Positions 6,019 through 14,641 are shown, counted from the first letter of the stretch. The stretch: 17,408 nucleotides of DNA from CBCXVS01 sp965178525 (GCA_965178525.1 CBCXVS010000159.1:1-17408), one strand, 5' to 3'. Made by a program: numbers and translations. Notes: a model not told the origin generated them from the sequence alone.

Positions 6019-7077
6019 CTAACGCGTCATCGGCTTGCGTCGCTTGTTGACAAAAGCGGCCGCGCAACTCTCTGAGCAGGACCCCCGCACAACAAGCTCT
6101 GCCGCTAGTGGAATATGCATATCGTGTGTGGCGCCCTGTCGTAAGCGAGCCACTAAGAGCTCTGTGGCCTTCGTGCCGATGGTACGCGTTGGTTGGCGAA
6201 CGACGGTTAACGGAGGATCCAGCACCTCAGCCCAGTTGGGGTCGTCAAACCCAACGACGGCCAGTTCCTGGGGGCATCGCTTCTGAGCCTCTTTAAGCGC
6301 GAGGAGTGCCCCGAGTGTCATCAGGTTGTTCGTCGTGAACACGGCGGTAGGCGGGTCAGCTAATTCCAACAGCTCGTGGGTGCTGATGCGACCGCCTTCC
6401 ACTCGCGGGTCACTTACTTTGATCAGCCGCTCATCAGCTTCGAGGGCGTATTTTGCTAAGGTGCGGTGGTAGCCAGCCAGACGCTCGCTAGAGGTCGAGA
6501 GCTTCGAGAGGCCCGTCACAGTGCCAATGCGCGTATGACCGTCCTCTATGAGGTGACTTACAGCCTGCTCCGCCGCGTCCGTATTGTTGATCCCAACAAG
6601 CGGACCGGTGAGACCAAGCGGACTCCTGTCCACGAACACCATCGGAATGCCTCGTCGATGCAGGGCAAGTAGCACGGTAGAATCCGTAGCCGTCGGGACG
6701 ATAATGAGCCCATCGACGCGTTTCGAAGAGAGGATACGTAGGTAATTGTCCTGCCTACGCGGATCTTCATCCGAGCTCCCCTGGATAACACTGTAGCCGT
6801 GGTCATGGGCGGTGTCCTCAATGCCTCGGACGATTTCGCTATAGAACGGATTACTGATATCTGTGACGATGACCCCGATGGTCAAGGACTCTTTGCGTCG
6901 CAGACTTTGTGCGACCGCATCTGGCTGGTAGCCTACCTCCTCCATGGCCGCCCGCACTTTCTGCATGGTTGGTAGACTGACGGCCCGAGTGCCATTGACA
7001 ACGTGGGACACAGTTGTCGGCGAGACGCCTGCCTTCTCTGCGACATCCTTCATGCGAACCATGTCACTGCACCTCAC
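6019..7077 (-). CDS. LacI-family transcriptional regulator
   Basis: A full-length DNA-binding repressor type protein of about 345-352 residues. The N-terminal helix-turn-helix is MKDVAEKAGVSPTTVSHVVNGT, followed by the hinge QPDAVAQSLRRKES. Then comes a periplasmic-binding-protein-like effector domain starting LTIGVIVTDISNPFYSEIVRGIE, with the later family motifs VDGLIIVP, AVFTTNN and AVVGFDD. The first possible start is GTG at 7077; ATG at 7062 or 7053 puts the usual MKDVA start nearer and is more natural. It is divergent from the moeA pair with a 396-base intergenic space. LacI regulators often control their own and neighbouring genes, but the effector is normally a sugar or nucleoside, so a link to molybdenum genes is not implied. 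The gene is intact. Confidence 0.93.
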   Translation of the reverse strand: MRCSDMVRMKDVAEKAGVSPTTVSHVVNGTRAVSLPTMQKVRAAMEEVGYQPDAVAQSLRRKESLTIGVIVTDISNPFYSEIVRGIEDTAHDHGYSVIQGSSDEDPRRQDNYLRILSSKRVDGLIIVPTATDSTVLLALHRRGIPMVFVDRSPLGLTGPLVGINNTDAAEQAVSHLIEDGHTRIGTVTGLSKLSTSSERLAGYHRTLAKYALEADERLIKVSDPRVEGGRISTHELLELADPPTAVFTTNNLMTLGALLALKEAQKRCPQELAVVGFDDPNWAEVLDPPLTVVRQPTRTIGTKATELLVARLRQGATHDMHIPLAAELVVRGSCSESCAAAFVNKRRKPMTR

Positions 7078-7473
7078 ACCTTGCGATGTGGCTTACCTCA
7101 CAGCCTTCAAAACAGAGATTGGCAGTAAAATTGCGCAAAGGCGCAAACGATTAGCAACACTATAACGAACCCCAGAATCTGTCAAGTATTATCGTTAACG
7201 GATATCTCTGGGGGCAGGCTTGAATAGGTGAACGAATACCGCCACCGAGGGCAATGTCAACCGCAAGACTTGACCCCATTCCTGTTCGGGCGTGGGGCTG
7301 CTGAGGAGCGCTAGGGGGTACGATCCCCTTCCGCCTGGGGGCTCAAGGGCGTTTGAAGGGGTTGCATGCCCAAGGCGCTGGCGTTAGAATGCCTTTTGAA
7401 TTTCTTATTCCCTTAGATTTAAATTCCCTTCGAAGGCCACTGGAGGCGCCTCTAGAGCCAGGGAACCCGTATC
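7078..7473. promoter_or_regulatory. divergent intergenic region between the LacI-type gene and moeA
   Basis: This 396-base space should hold promoters for both directions. It contains TTGCGCAA (perfect 8-base palindrome, 7131-7138), the near-palindrome TATCGTTAACGGATA (7190-7204), a small hairpin AGGGG-7-CCCCT (7313-7329) and the palindrome GAGGCGCCTC (7443-7452) just ahead of moeA. I see no clear match to a Moco riboswitch and no ORF worth reporting. A modest AGGGA ribosome site precedes the moeA ATG. Confidence 0.5.
7190..7204. promoter_or_regulatory. candidate LacI-family operator
   Basis: TATCGTTAACGGATA has TATC/GATA arms around CGTTAACG, a perfect inner palindrome. It lies about 110-150 bases upstream of the regulator's start in the divergent region, and LacI proteins bind short palindromes with a central CG. 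It is a proposal from symmetry and position only. Confidence 0.3.
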
Positions 7474-8706
7474 ATGGCAGAATTCTTTAACGTCCTCGCT
7501 CCCGACCGTGCCCTACGCACGCTGCTCGACTGCCTGCCGGGACGGTTGGCGACGGAAACCGTGCCCACACCTCAGGCGCTGGGGCGCATCACCGCCGACG
7601 CCATTGTCGCTCCAGAGGCGTTGCCGGCGTTTATTCGCTCCACGATGGACGGCTATGCCGTGCGCGCCAGCGATACATTTGGCGCCTCGGAGAGCCTGCC
7701 TGCCTATCTGGAAGTGGCCGGTGAGGTGCCGATGGGACAGGCCCCTGACATCACGCTCGCGGCGGGTCAGGCCGCACTGGCCTATACTGGCGGTATGCTC
7801 GCCAAGCGTGCAGATGCCGTGGTGATGGTGGAGAATACGCAGCAGATCGATGCGACCTCTATTGAGGTCTTTCGTCCCGTCGCGCCGGGTGAGAATGTGG
7901 TGCAGGTCGGCGAGGATGTACAGTGCGGCGAGCCCATCTTGCCAGAGGGCAGTCGGCTCCGGCCTCAGGACATCGGTGGCCTGGTGGCGCTCGGGATTAC
8001 CCAGGTGACCGTGTGCCGCTGTCCCGCGGTGGCCATTGTGTCAACGGGGGATGAGATCGTGGCGCCCGAGGTGACGCCGGGTCCGGGACAGATTCGCGAC
8101 ATTAACACCTACACCATTGCCGCTATGGTGCGGCAGGCCGGTGGCGTACCGGTGTCCCTGGGTGTGATTCGGGACGACTACGAGGCGCAGCGCCAGGCTG
8201 CGGTCCATGGCCTGTCTCAGGCCGACATGATCATCTTTTCTGCCGGCAGTTCGGTCAGTAGCCGCGACATGACCGTGCAGGTCTTAGACAGCCTGGGTCC
8301 GCCAGGGGTGCTGGTGCATGGCATTGCGCACCGGCCTGGCAAACCGACCATCATGGCGCTGGTAGACGGCAAACCCGCCTTTGGATTGCCGGGCAATCCG
8401 GTGTCCGCCATGATCGTGTTCCGCCTCCTGGTATGGCCAACGCTCTACGCCCTCGCCGGTTGTATGCCGCCGCCGCCGCCGATGGCGCGGGCGCGTCTGA
8501 CCCGGAACATCCCTTCGATAACGGGACGTGAGGACCACGTCCAAGTCCGGCTATTCTCGGTCGATGGCATGCTGCAGGCCGAGCCGATCTTCGGTAAGTC
8601 GAATCTCATCTATACGCTGATTCGGGCCGCCGGCGTGGTAGTGGTGCCGCTAGATAAAGGCGGCCTATACGCGGGCGAAGAGGTGCCGGTGCAGCTCTAT
8701 GATTGA
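7474..8706 (+). CDS. moeA: molybdopterin molybdenumtransferase (MoeA)
   Basis: MoeA inserts molybdenum into adenylylated molybdopterin, the last common step of molybdenum cofactor synthesis in the cytosol. The 410-residue length is normal. Visible marks are LGRITADAIVAPEALPAF and the STMDGYAVRASD segment near 45-60, TGGMLAKRADAVVMVE near 109, the STGDEIV-GQIRD-N segment near 190-212, and FSAGSSVSSRDMT near 260 with the Asp that coordinates metal chemistry. PGKP and FGLPGNPVSA follow near 290-312. The C-terminal domain after residue 340 is typical. It is 116 bases ahead of a second moeA-type gene on the same strand, so the pair may be one transcript. The gene is intact and GC-rich. Confidence 0.95.
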   Translation: MAEFFNVLAPDRALRTLLDCLPGRLATETVPTPQALGRITADAIVAPEALPAFIRSTMDGYAVRASDTFGASESLPAYLEVAGEVPMGQAPDITLAAGQAALAYTGGMLAKRADAVVMVENTQQIDATSIEVFRPVAPGENVVQVGEDVQCGEPILPEGSRLRPQDIGGLVALGITQVTVCRCPAVAIVSTGDEIVAPEVTPGPGQIRDINTYTIAAMVRQAGGVPVSLGVIRDDYEAQRQAAVHGLSQADMIIFSAGSSVSSRDMTVQVLDSLGPPGVLVHGIAHRPGKPTIMALVDGKPAFGLPGNPVSAMIVFRLLVWPTLYALAGCMPPPPPMARARLTRNIPSITGREDHVQVRLFSVDGMLQAEPIFGKSNLIYTLIRAAGVVVVPLDKGGLYAGEEVPVQLYD

Positions 8707-8822
8707 GTGCTGCACACTGCCATGCAGGGCAGGGTGTGTGGTTGTGGGGTGGCAACCTGCGGCAACGTTTTTGCTGTACTGGAACCCTCTCGTTCATGGT
8801 GAAATAGAACTCTGAGGGGGGC

Positions 8823-10761
8823 ATGCATACCCATACTCGACAGTACTACCTCAGCGATATTCCGCTTTCCGAGGCTCTTGACAGATTTCATATTGCCTTG
8901 GCACAGGCGGGAGCCCTGGCGCCGGCACCGGCCGAAACGCTGCCGCTCGCCCAGGCCAGCGGCCGCATTACCGCCGCGCCGGTGTGGGCGGCGCAGTCTG
9001 CGCCCCACTACGATGCCGCCGCCATGGACGGCGTCGCNNNNNNNNNNCGAAACCATTGGAGCGACGGAGACGTCTCCGCTGCACCTGACGGTGGGCGAGC
9101 AGGCCATATGGGTCGATACGGGAGACGCGATGCCAGCCGGTTTTAATGCCGTGATTATGATCGAAGTCGTGCATCAGGTGGACGAAGGCAGCATCGAAAT
9201 TCAGTCTCCGGTCGCTCCCTACCAGCACGTGCGCCCGCTCGGCGAAGACATCGTGGCCACGGAGCTCGTGTTGCCGCAAAGCCACCCGCTCAGGCCGCAG
9301 GATCTGGCCGCCTGTGCGGCGGCTGGGCTCACCACGATCGCGGTACGGAAACCGCCGCACGTTGCGGTCATCCCCACGGGGACGGAACTCGTCCCTGTGG
9401 GGACGGTGCCCAAGCCAGGCGACATCATCGAGTTTAACTCCCTGATGCTTGGCGCCATGATTGAGGATTGGGGCGGCCGGGCAACACGCTGGTCCTCGGT
9501 ACCGGACAACTTCGAGTACCTGAAGCGCACGATTCGGGAAGCGCTGGGCGTGTCAGATATCGTGGTGATCAATGCCGGTTCCTCGGCTGGTTCCGAAGAT
9601 TATACCGCCAGAGCCGTTGCCGACCTCGGCCAACTGGTGGTGCACGGTGTGGCCGTGCGACCCGGGCATCCCGTGGTGCTCGGCGTGGTGGACCACAAGC
9701 CCGTCGTTGGCATCCCGGGGTATCCCGTCTCCGCCGCACTAACCTGTGAGCTGTTTATCAAGCCGCTGATCGAACAGCGATTAGGTATCCCGCCGCAGAT
9801 GCGTCCCAAGATATCCGCGTCTATCAGCCGGAAGGTGTTGTCACCGATAGGGGAAGACGAATATCTGCGCGTCAGACTCGGTCGCGTGGGCGCCAAGATG
9901 GTGGCCACGCCAGTGCAGCGCGGCGCTGGCATCATCATGTCGCTGGTGCGCGCTGATGGTATCGTGACCATTCCGCGCTTCTCTGAAGGCCTCGATGCCG
10001 GTCAGGACGTGGTGGTCGAATTGCTCCGTTCGCCCGAGAGCCTGGAGGGGATAATCGTGGTGACCGGGAGCCACGATCCGGCTCTGGATCTCTTGGCCTC
10101 CGAACTGCGCCGTGTCAGTCCTCACCTAACACTCGCGTCCTCGAATGTGGGTAGTCTGGGTGGGCTGCTAGCGCTACAACGCGGCGAGGCGCATCTGGCG
10201 GGTTCCCACCTCCTCGACGAGAGCAGCGGCGAATATAATCTCCCCTTTATTCGCCGCTATGTGCCGGGGCAGGCGCTGGTGGTGGTCAACCTCGTGCGTC
10301 GCCTTCAGGGTTTTATTGTGCCGTCCGGCAATCCCAACGGGCTCACGACGCTCGCCGACCTGGTGCGCCCCGGCATCACCTTCGTCAATCGGCAGCGCGG
10401 CTCCGGCACTCGCGTGTTACTGGACTACTTGCTCCGAGAGCAAGGGCTTGCTCCGGCGCAGATTGCCGGATACGAACGCGAAGAGTTCACGCACCTAGCC
10501 GTGGCCGCGGCCGTCGCCAGCGGGCGTGCCGATGTCGGTCTTGGGGTCTTATCGGCCGCGCGGGCACTTGGCATGGACTTTGTGCCGCTCTGCGACGAGC
10601 AGTATGACTTGGTGATTCCGCAAGCGTACTATGCCAGCGATCTGCTGCGGCCTTTGTTCGACCTCATCCGTAGTGCGGACTGCAAGCACAAGGTGGAGGC
10701 GCTGGGCGGGTATGATGTGACAAGTATGGGAGAGGTCATTGCCGAAGTGCCAGCCTCCTAG
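8823..10761 (+). CDS. moeA: MoeA fused to a periplasmic-binding-like (LysR substrate-type) domain; contains assembly gap
   Basis: The first 400 or so residues are a second MoeA. It starts at ATG 8823 behind a strong GAGGGGGG ribosome site and carries YDAAAMDGV, DTGDAMPAGFNAVI, the IPTGTEL segment, INAGSSAGSEDYT with the conserved Asp, and GIPGYPVSA. From about VVTGSHDPALDLL onward comes a 220-residue PBP-like domain (VVTGSHDPAL, GSLGGLLALQRGEAHLAGSHLL, FVNRQRGSGTR, VASGRADVGLGV). This MoeA/PBP fusion is a known arrangement; the extra domain may bind molybdate, tungstate or another small ligand. Ten N at 9038-9047 split the gene into two frames. Aligning with the upstream moeA (DGYAVRASDTFGASE against DGVA...ETIGATE) predicts about 12 missing bases. 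The full protein would be about 646 residues and is probably functional. Confidence 0.9.
9038..9047. other. assembly gap (10 N)
   Basis: A run of ten N inside the second moeA gene. The true gap length must be a multiple of three to keep frame, and homology to the neighbouring paralog suggests 12, so the N count is a placeholder. Confidence 0.97.
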
Positions 10762-10793
10762 GTAGGTGAACATAAATTCTAGCACCAGCTTGC

Positions 10794-10817
10794 CCCCTCC
10801 CCCACCAGGGGGAGGGG
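10794..10817. terminator. perfect 10-bp stem-loop between convergent genes
   Basis: CCCCTCCCCC and GGGGGAGGGG pair perfectly around an ACCA loop, midway between the moeA fusion gene (stop 10761) and the convergent membrane-protein gene (stop 10838). Position suits a bidirectional transcription end, but no T tract follows on either strand. The same kind of C/G-rich hairpin is a common dispersed intergenic repeat in GC-rich bacteria. Confidence 0.5.
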
Positions 10818-10837
10818 ACCAAAACTTCTCCAGGTAC

Positions 10838-11287
10838 TTAGAACTCGCTGCTCCAGAGCATACCGTGATAAGCTAAGAGGATCACATAGACCGCCGCCAT
10901 ACTGTACAGTCCGCGTAGACCCAAACGAAAATTTTGATGGATGGCAAGCAGGACAACGCCAGCAATCGTCAGAAGCATTTTGAGGCCGACGAAGATAGCC
11001 GGGCCGAGGTGAATCGTCAGGGCCATAATGGGATTGGCTTCACTGCCGCCCCGCTCGATGTAGAGTAATGTCAAGAGCGCATCGAGTATCGAGCATGCCG
11101 TAATGACACACACCAGTATCGTCACCTGCCGGGCCGGGCGATCCACATACGTATCCTCACCTTCTCCAATCCGCCGGGCGCCTTGCCGCCGGCCGTAGAA
11201 ACGAAGACTGCCCCAGAAGGTGGCGCGTTTGCGCCGATCCGTGCGTTGGCGTTGTTCGTCCGTATGGCTGGTTTGCTTGCATGCCAT
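10838..11287 (-). CDS. DUF5658-type small inner-membrane protein
   Basis: A 149-residue protein with a basic, Arg-rich cytoplasmic N-terminus (TDRRKRATFWGSLRFYGRRQ, then GARRIGEGEDTYVDRP). Three predicted membrane helices follow at about 55-77 (VTILVCVITACSILDALLTL), 86-116 (MALTIHLGPAIFVGLKMLLT onward) and 126-146 (LYSMAAVYVILLAYHGMLW). The LDALLTLLYIERGGSEANPIM sequence is the characteristic core of DUF5658 proteins, whose function is not known. The ATG at 11287 has a good ribosome site (GAGGAG, about 8 bases upstream). It lies 315 bases after the GMP synthase-like gene on the same strand and so may have its own promoter. Confidence 0.8.
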   Translation of the reverse strand: MACKQTSHTDEQRQRTDRRKRATFWGSLRFYGRRQGARRIGEGEDTYVDRPARQVTILVCVITACSILDALLTLLYIERGGSEANPIMALTIHLGPAIFVGLKMLLTIAGVVLLAIHQNFRLGLRGLYSMAAVYVILLAYHGMLWSSEF

Positions 11288-11602
11288 TCCGTATGCTCCT
11301 CAGAGGAAGGGGGGCCCGTCCGGGGGGAGCGTCATCGCTCGCTGAGGTGGGTGGTGATTGCTGTTTGAGGGTATGCTTGAAGCCATACGCATGGCTGTGT
11401 GACTCCATGCTCGCCATCGGTGTGTATGCGAAGATGTCGTGCTGTCATGTGCTTAGGAGATATATCGGTGCGTGGCCGGAGAAACTTAAAGCGGGGTGCC
11501 CCGTATCGCCATGGCCAGGGCGTGTGTGGCTGCGTACCGAAACAAAATCAAATTGATATCTTTCCTCTGGAGAACGGTATCCAGGTCATGCTGTCCAGGT
11601 CC
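11288..11602. other. intergenic region between the GMP synthase-like and DUF5658 genes
   Basis: No convincing ORF in any frame. GTATG-8-CATAC (around 11371-11388) can form a weak hairpin. I see no clear promoter pattern. Confidence 0.5.
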
Positions 11603-13222
11603 TTAATGGGGTTCGGTCGTGGAGGGCGGTTTCCCCGTCACCTCGACAAAAACACGTACGAAGCGGGTGCCGTCCTGCATGGCGACCTCGTTCGTCAAGC
11701 GCAGAGCGGCTTCTTGGAGAAACGCTTGTGAAAAGTCGAAGGCGCCCAGGGTGACATAGCTTTCGCGCGCTTTGGTCGTGACGCCGCGCAAGACCCAGGC
11801 ATACCCATAGACGCGGTCGTCACCCATGAGACCACATGAGGCCAGAGGCGCCAGAGCCAGGTAGTACTGGGACGGGCGTTGGCGCGGATCGGGATAATGT
11901 TTCCGGACCAGGTGCTCCAAAATTTGCGTGCCGTGACGCAGTGCCTGCGTTTTGGCTCGTGTTACCGGACCCCACATGCGGATCGCGAGACCCGGCCCCG
12001 GAGAAGGTTGGCGGTAAACGACTTCGTCGGGCAGCTCAAGATAAGCAGCCAGTTGCCGGATTTCGAATTTGAACAGTCCCGCAATCGGTTCGACCACACT
12101 CACATCGAGTTGCGCCGGGAGGCCGCCGACATTGTGGTGCGCCTTGAGATGGGTGCTCGATTCGATAATATCGGCGTAATTGGTGCCCTGTACCAGCGCC
12201 ACAGGCGTGCGGCCTTGCTGCCGGGCATGGCGGACGAATGCGTCGATGAAACAGGCGCCCATCGTGCGCCGCACCTGATCATAGTATTGACCTTCTCCCG
12301 CCGGATCCGGCCCTGTATAGGATAGGGCTTCGAGGTGTTCGATGAAGACATCACCCACGTCCAAATACGAAATGCCCTCGGTCCCGAAATAGCTCCGGAC
12401 TTCCTCTAGCTCTCCCTCCCGCACAAAGCCGGTATCCACAAACGTGGCGTGCAAGCGGGAGCCGTAGGCACGCTGGGCCAGTTTGAAAGCAACGGACGAG
12501 TCGACCCCGCCGGAAAGCCCCAACTCGACATCGCCCGTTGGCACCGCCTGCTGTAACCAGGCGACACATCGCTCGACGTACAGCGGCAGATCATAGGTGT
12601 AATCAGGCGTGCAGCCGGCGAGATCGAAGGCCACATAGGCGAGTAACGCATCGCCGTTGTCGCTATGGTCCATTTCCGGATGAAACATCACCGCGTAGAC
12701 ACCATCCGCGCCCACTAGGGCATGGCGACAATGGGCCGTACTGGCCATAACCTGCCACCCGCGCGGTAACGCGACGATTTCGTCATTGTGATTCATCACG
12801 GCGGTGCCGCCCGCATATGTCCCAAATGGAGCGGTAACCCGCACCTCTACTTCCCCGAACTCCGGCGTCTTAGCCTGGGCAACAGCCCCGCCGAGCTTCA
12901 CCGCGAGCAATTGAGCGCCATAGCAAATACCCAGGATGACACTCTGCTGCCGCAGCGTCGCGAGGTCGTCATCCGTTATGCTAGGGGCCGTCGGATTGAA
13001 GACGTTATCATCCCCACCCGAGAGAATCACCAGCTTGGGACCATTCGGCATGGCCAGGGCGTCAGGAAGTTCCGCTGCGTCAACGACCCGGCTCTGAAGA
13101 CCGATCTGACGCAGTTGTTGCGCAATCATCGGCGTCGATTTGGAACCATAATGCACGATAAGCACCTGCGCATCGTCCGCACTACCCCAAGGAAACCGCT
13201 GGATCTGTACCTCCTGAATCAT
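11603..13222 (-). CDS. guaA: divergent GMP synthase (glutamine-hydrolysing)-like protein
   Basis: GMP synthase aminates XMP using ammonia from glutamine and ATP. The 539-residue protein has the expected order. A class I glutamine amidotransferase carries the nucleophile Cys in GICYGAQLLA (near 98-107) and His/Glu in MFHPEMDHS. An ATP pyrophosphatase domain carries the P-loop ELGLSGGVDSSVA. The dimer/XMP domain has HHNVGGLP and PSPGPGLAIRM. Several usually strict positions differ: HYGSK for DFGSQ, MNHNDEI for MSHGD, QGTNYADIIES for QGTxYPDVIES, no TADWA segment, and the end is KPPSTTEPH instead of KPPATIEWE. It may be a true but divergent GuaA or a paralog with an altered substrate. ATG 13222 has AAAGGAAAG upstream. 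It follows the CoA-transferase gene by 109 bases that include a heptamer repeat. Confidence 0.85.
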   Translation of the reverse strand: MIQEVQIQRFPWGSADDAQVLIVHYGSKSTPMIAQQLRQIGLQSRVVDAAELPDALAMPNGPKLVILSGGDDNVFNPTAPSITDDDLATLRQQSVILGICYGAQLLAVKLGGAVAQAKTPEFGEVEVRVTAPFGTYAGGTAVMNHNDEIVALPRGWQVMASTAHCRHALVGADGVYAVMFHPEMDHSDNGDALLAYVAFDLAGCTPDYTYDLPLYVERCVAWLQQAVPTGDVELGLSGGVDSSVAFKLAQRAYGSRLHATFVDTGFVREGELEEVRSYFGTEGISYLDVGDVFIEHLEALSYTGPDPAGEGQYYDQVRRTMGACFIDAFVRHARQQGRTPVALVQGTNYADIIESSTHLKAHHNVGGLPAQLDVSVVEPIAGLFKFEIRQLAAYLELPDEVVYRQPSPGPGLAIRMWGPVTRAKTQALRHGTQILEHLVRKHYPDPRQRPSQYYLALAPLASCGLMGDDRVYGYAWVLRGVTTKARESYVTLGAFDFSQAFLQEAALRLTNEVAMQDGTRFVRVFVEVTGKPPSTTEPH

Positions 13223-13233
13223 ATCTTTCCTTT

Positions 13234-13281
13234 AGCTCTCAGCTCTCAGCTCTTCATTTTTTCATTCCGCATTCCGCATTC
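13234..13281. repeat. intergenic heptamer repeat, copy A
   Basis: Three AGCTCTC-type heptamers (13234-13254) are followed by a T-rich spacer and two and a half ATTCCGC heptamers (13264-13281). The same layout recurs at 14587-14641. It lies between the second CoA-transferase and the GMP synthase-like gene. Confidence 0.8.
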
Positions 13282-13331
13282 GTCAGTCTGTCGTGGCCAA
13301 GGGGGAGCCGCGTGTCACCTTCTTGCTGGTG

Positions 13332-14570
13332 TTACGTGGGAAACGCTTCAGGACTGGTATCAATTTCGAGTATATTGTCGTCAATCAATGCCTGAATCTC
13401 ATCGTCTGACATGCCCAGAATCTCTTTGCACACCTGCACGGTATGCTGCCCCATATTCGGTGCCGGCCAGTGGAATTCCGCTTCGGCTTTCGACAAGCGG
13501 AACTCGGAGCGCTGCACCGGATGCCGACCCACACCGGGATGATCCATATACACGAAATGCCCCCGGTGGGCCAACTGCGGATCTTCGATCACATCCTTGT
13601 TCTTCAGCGCCACGCCTGCCGGTACCCCGGCGTTTTGCAGGGTCTGCATGAGTTCGAAAGCATCCTGCCCCTGGGTCCACGCCCCCAGGAATGCGTCTAG
13701 CTCATCCTCATGCGCTTTGCGGCGGCTCATGGTGGCAAAACGTTCCTTCTGCGCCCAGGCCGGATGCCCCATCACCTGGCACAACGCGTGCCATTCCGCT
13801 TCCGTCATACACACGATCGTACACCAGTAATCCTCGCCCTGACAAGGATACGCCCCATGCGGCGCCACCGCGGGATGGCGATTTCCCACCCGTTGCTGCT
13901 CATGGCCATTATTGGCCATTTCCATGATAGGCGGGGCCATAAAGTGCAACGCCGCTTCGAGCTGTGAGATATCGATATGCTGCCCTTTGCCCGTGCGCCG
14001 ACGATAATCGAGCGCTGCCAGGAGAGTGGGCAGGGCAAACTTGGGCACGACAAAATCGGTATAGGCGCCGTATGGCGTGCTCGGCGCCCGATCCGGCCAG
14101 CCCGTGAGACCCGTCATGCCACTCAGAGAAGACAGCACCGGCCCGAAACCCGGCTGCCGCGAATACGGACCCCCGCGGCCGAGCATCGAGGCGCTCATCA
14201 TAATGATATCCGGTTTAATGGCCCGGATACTCTCGTAATCCAAGCCCCACTTTTCCACTGTCCCCGGCGTAAAATTCTCCGTCACCACGTCAGCCCAGGG
14301 GATAAATCGCTTGACGATATCGACGGCCTTGGGATGCGACATATTGAGGCCAAAACCGTATTTATTGACATTATAATTGGCGTAATACGCACTCCGATTC
14401 AAGCCGCGTTCCCCGCCCCCAAACGGCGGCGCCGTCCGCAACACCTCCGGCCGCCCTTGTGATTCGATCCGCACGATCGTGGCCCCGTACTCCGCCAAGT
14501 AGCTCGTCGTCATCGGCCCGATGACCACCCAGAAAAAATCCAGTATCTTCAGCCCTTCCAGCAGTCGCAT
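13332..14570 (-). CDS. family III CoA-transferase (CaiB/BaiF type)
   Basis: These enzymes move CoA between carboxylic acids. Family marks are the start LLEGLKILDFFWVVIGPMTTS, then LAEYGATIVRIES, YANYNVNKYGFGLNM, VVTENFTPGTVEKWGLDYES, and GKGQHIDISQLEAALHF with the acidic residues of the active-site segment. The late segment NAGVPAGVALKNKDVIEDPQ is also typical. The open frame runs up to 14633, but those extra 21 residues (MRNAECGIKELRAES...) translate the heptamer repeat. The ATG at 14570 follows GGGGGAGGGGTG, a strong ribosome site, and gives the proper N-terminus of a 412-residue protein. It pairs with the neighbouring CoA-transferase, as do the two subunits of benzylsuccinate-type CoA-transferases (BbsE/BbsF), so the two may form a heteromer. 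Substrate cannot be read from sequence. Confidence 0.88.
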   Translation of the reverse strand: MRLLEGLKILDFFWVVIGPMTTSYLAEYGATIVRIESQGRPEVLRTAPPFGGGERGLNRSAYYANYNVNKYGFGLNMSHPKAVDIVKRFIPWADVVTENFTPGTVEKWGLDYESIRAIKPDIIMMSASMLGRGGPYSRQPGFGPVLSSLSGMTGLTGWPDRAPSTPYGAYTDFVVPKFALPTLLAALDYRRRTGKGQHIDISQLEAALHFMAPPIMEMANNGHEQQRVGNRHPAVAPHGAYPCQGEDYWCTIVCMTEAEWHALCQVMGHPAWAQKERFATMSRRKAHEDELDAFLGAWTQGQDAFELMQTLQNAGVPAGVALKNKDVIEDPQLAHRGHFVYMDHPGVGRHPVQRSEFRLSKAEAEFHWPAPNMGQHTVQVCKEILGMSDDEIQALIDDNILEIDTSPEAFPT

Positions 14571-14586
14571 CACCCCTCCCCCAAAA

Positions 14587-14641
14587 GAACTCTCAGCTCT
14601 TAATTCTTTTATTCCGCATTCCGCATTCCGCATTCCGCATT
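14587..14641. repeat. intergenic heptamer repeat, copy B
   Basis: One to two AGCTCTC-type units, a T-rich spacer, then four perfect ATTCCGC heptamers (14611-14638) running up to the stop codon of the upstream CoA-transferase gene (14641-14643). Copy number differs from copy A, which is typical of slippage. Confidence 0.85.

Noticed and set aside
7205..7473. Moco or other riboswitch ahead of moeA
   Set aside because: Only a small 5-bp hairpin and short palindromes are present; I could not fit the conserved Moco motif core.
8878..9048. Alternative N-terminus of the second MoeA in the later frame
   Set aside because: The residues before the N gap are Arg/Pro-rich shadow sequence. The frame starting at 8823 carries the real MoeA N-terminus.
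12788..13651. 287-residue plus-strand ORF
   Set aside because: It overlaps the GMP synthase-like and CoA-transferase genes on the opposite strand and has no motif.
14571..14633. N-terminal extension of the CoA-transferase (MRNAECGIKELRAES...)
   Set aside because: It is a translation of the heptamer repeat. A strong ribosome site and the family N-terminus support the ATG at 14570.
13234..14641. CRISPR array
   Set aside because: The repeats are 7-base direct tandem units without spacers, and no cas gene is present.
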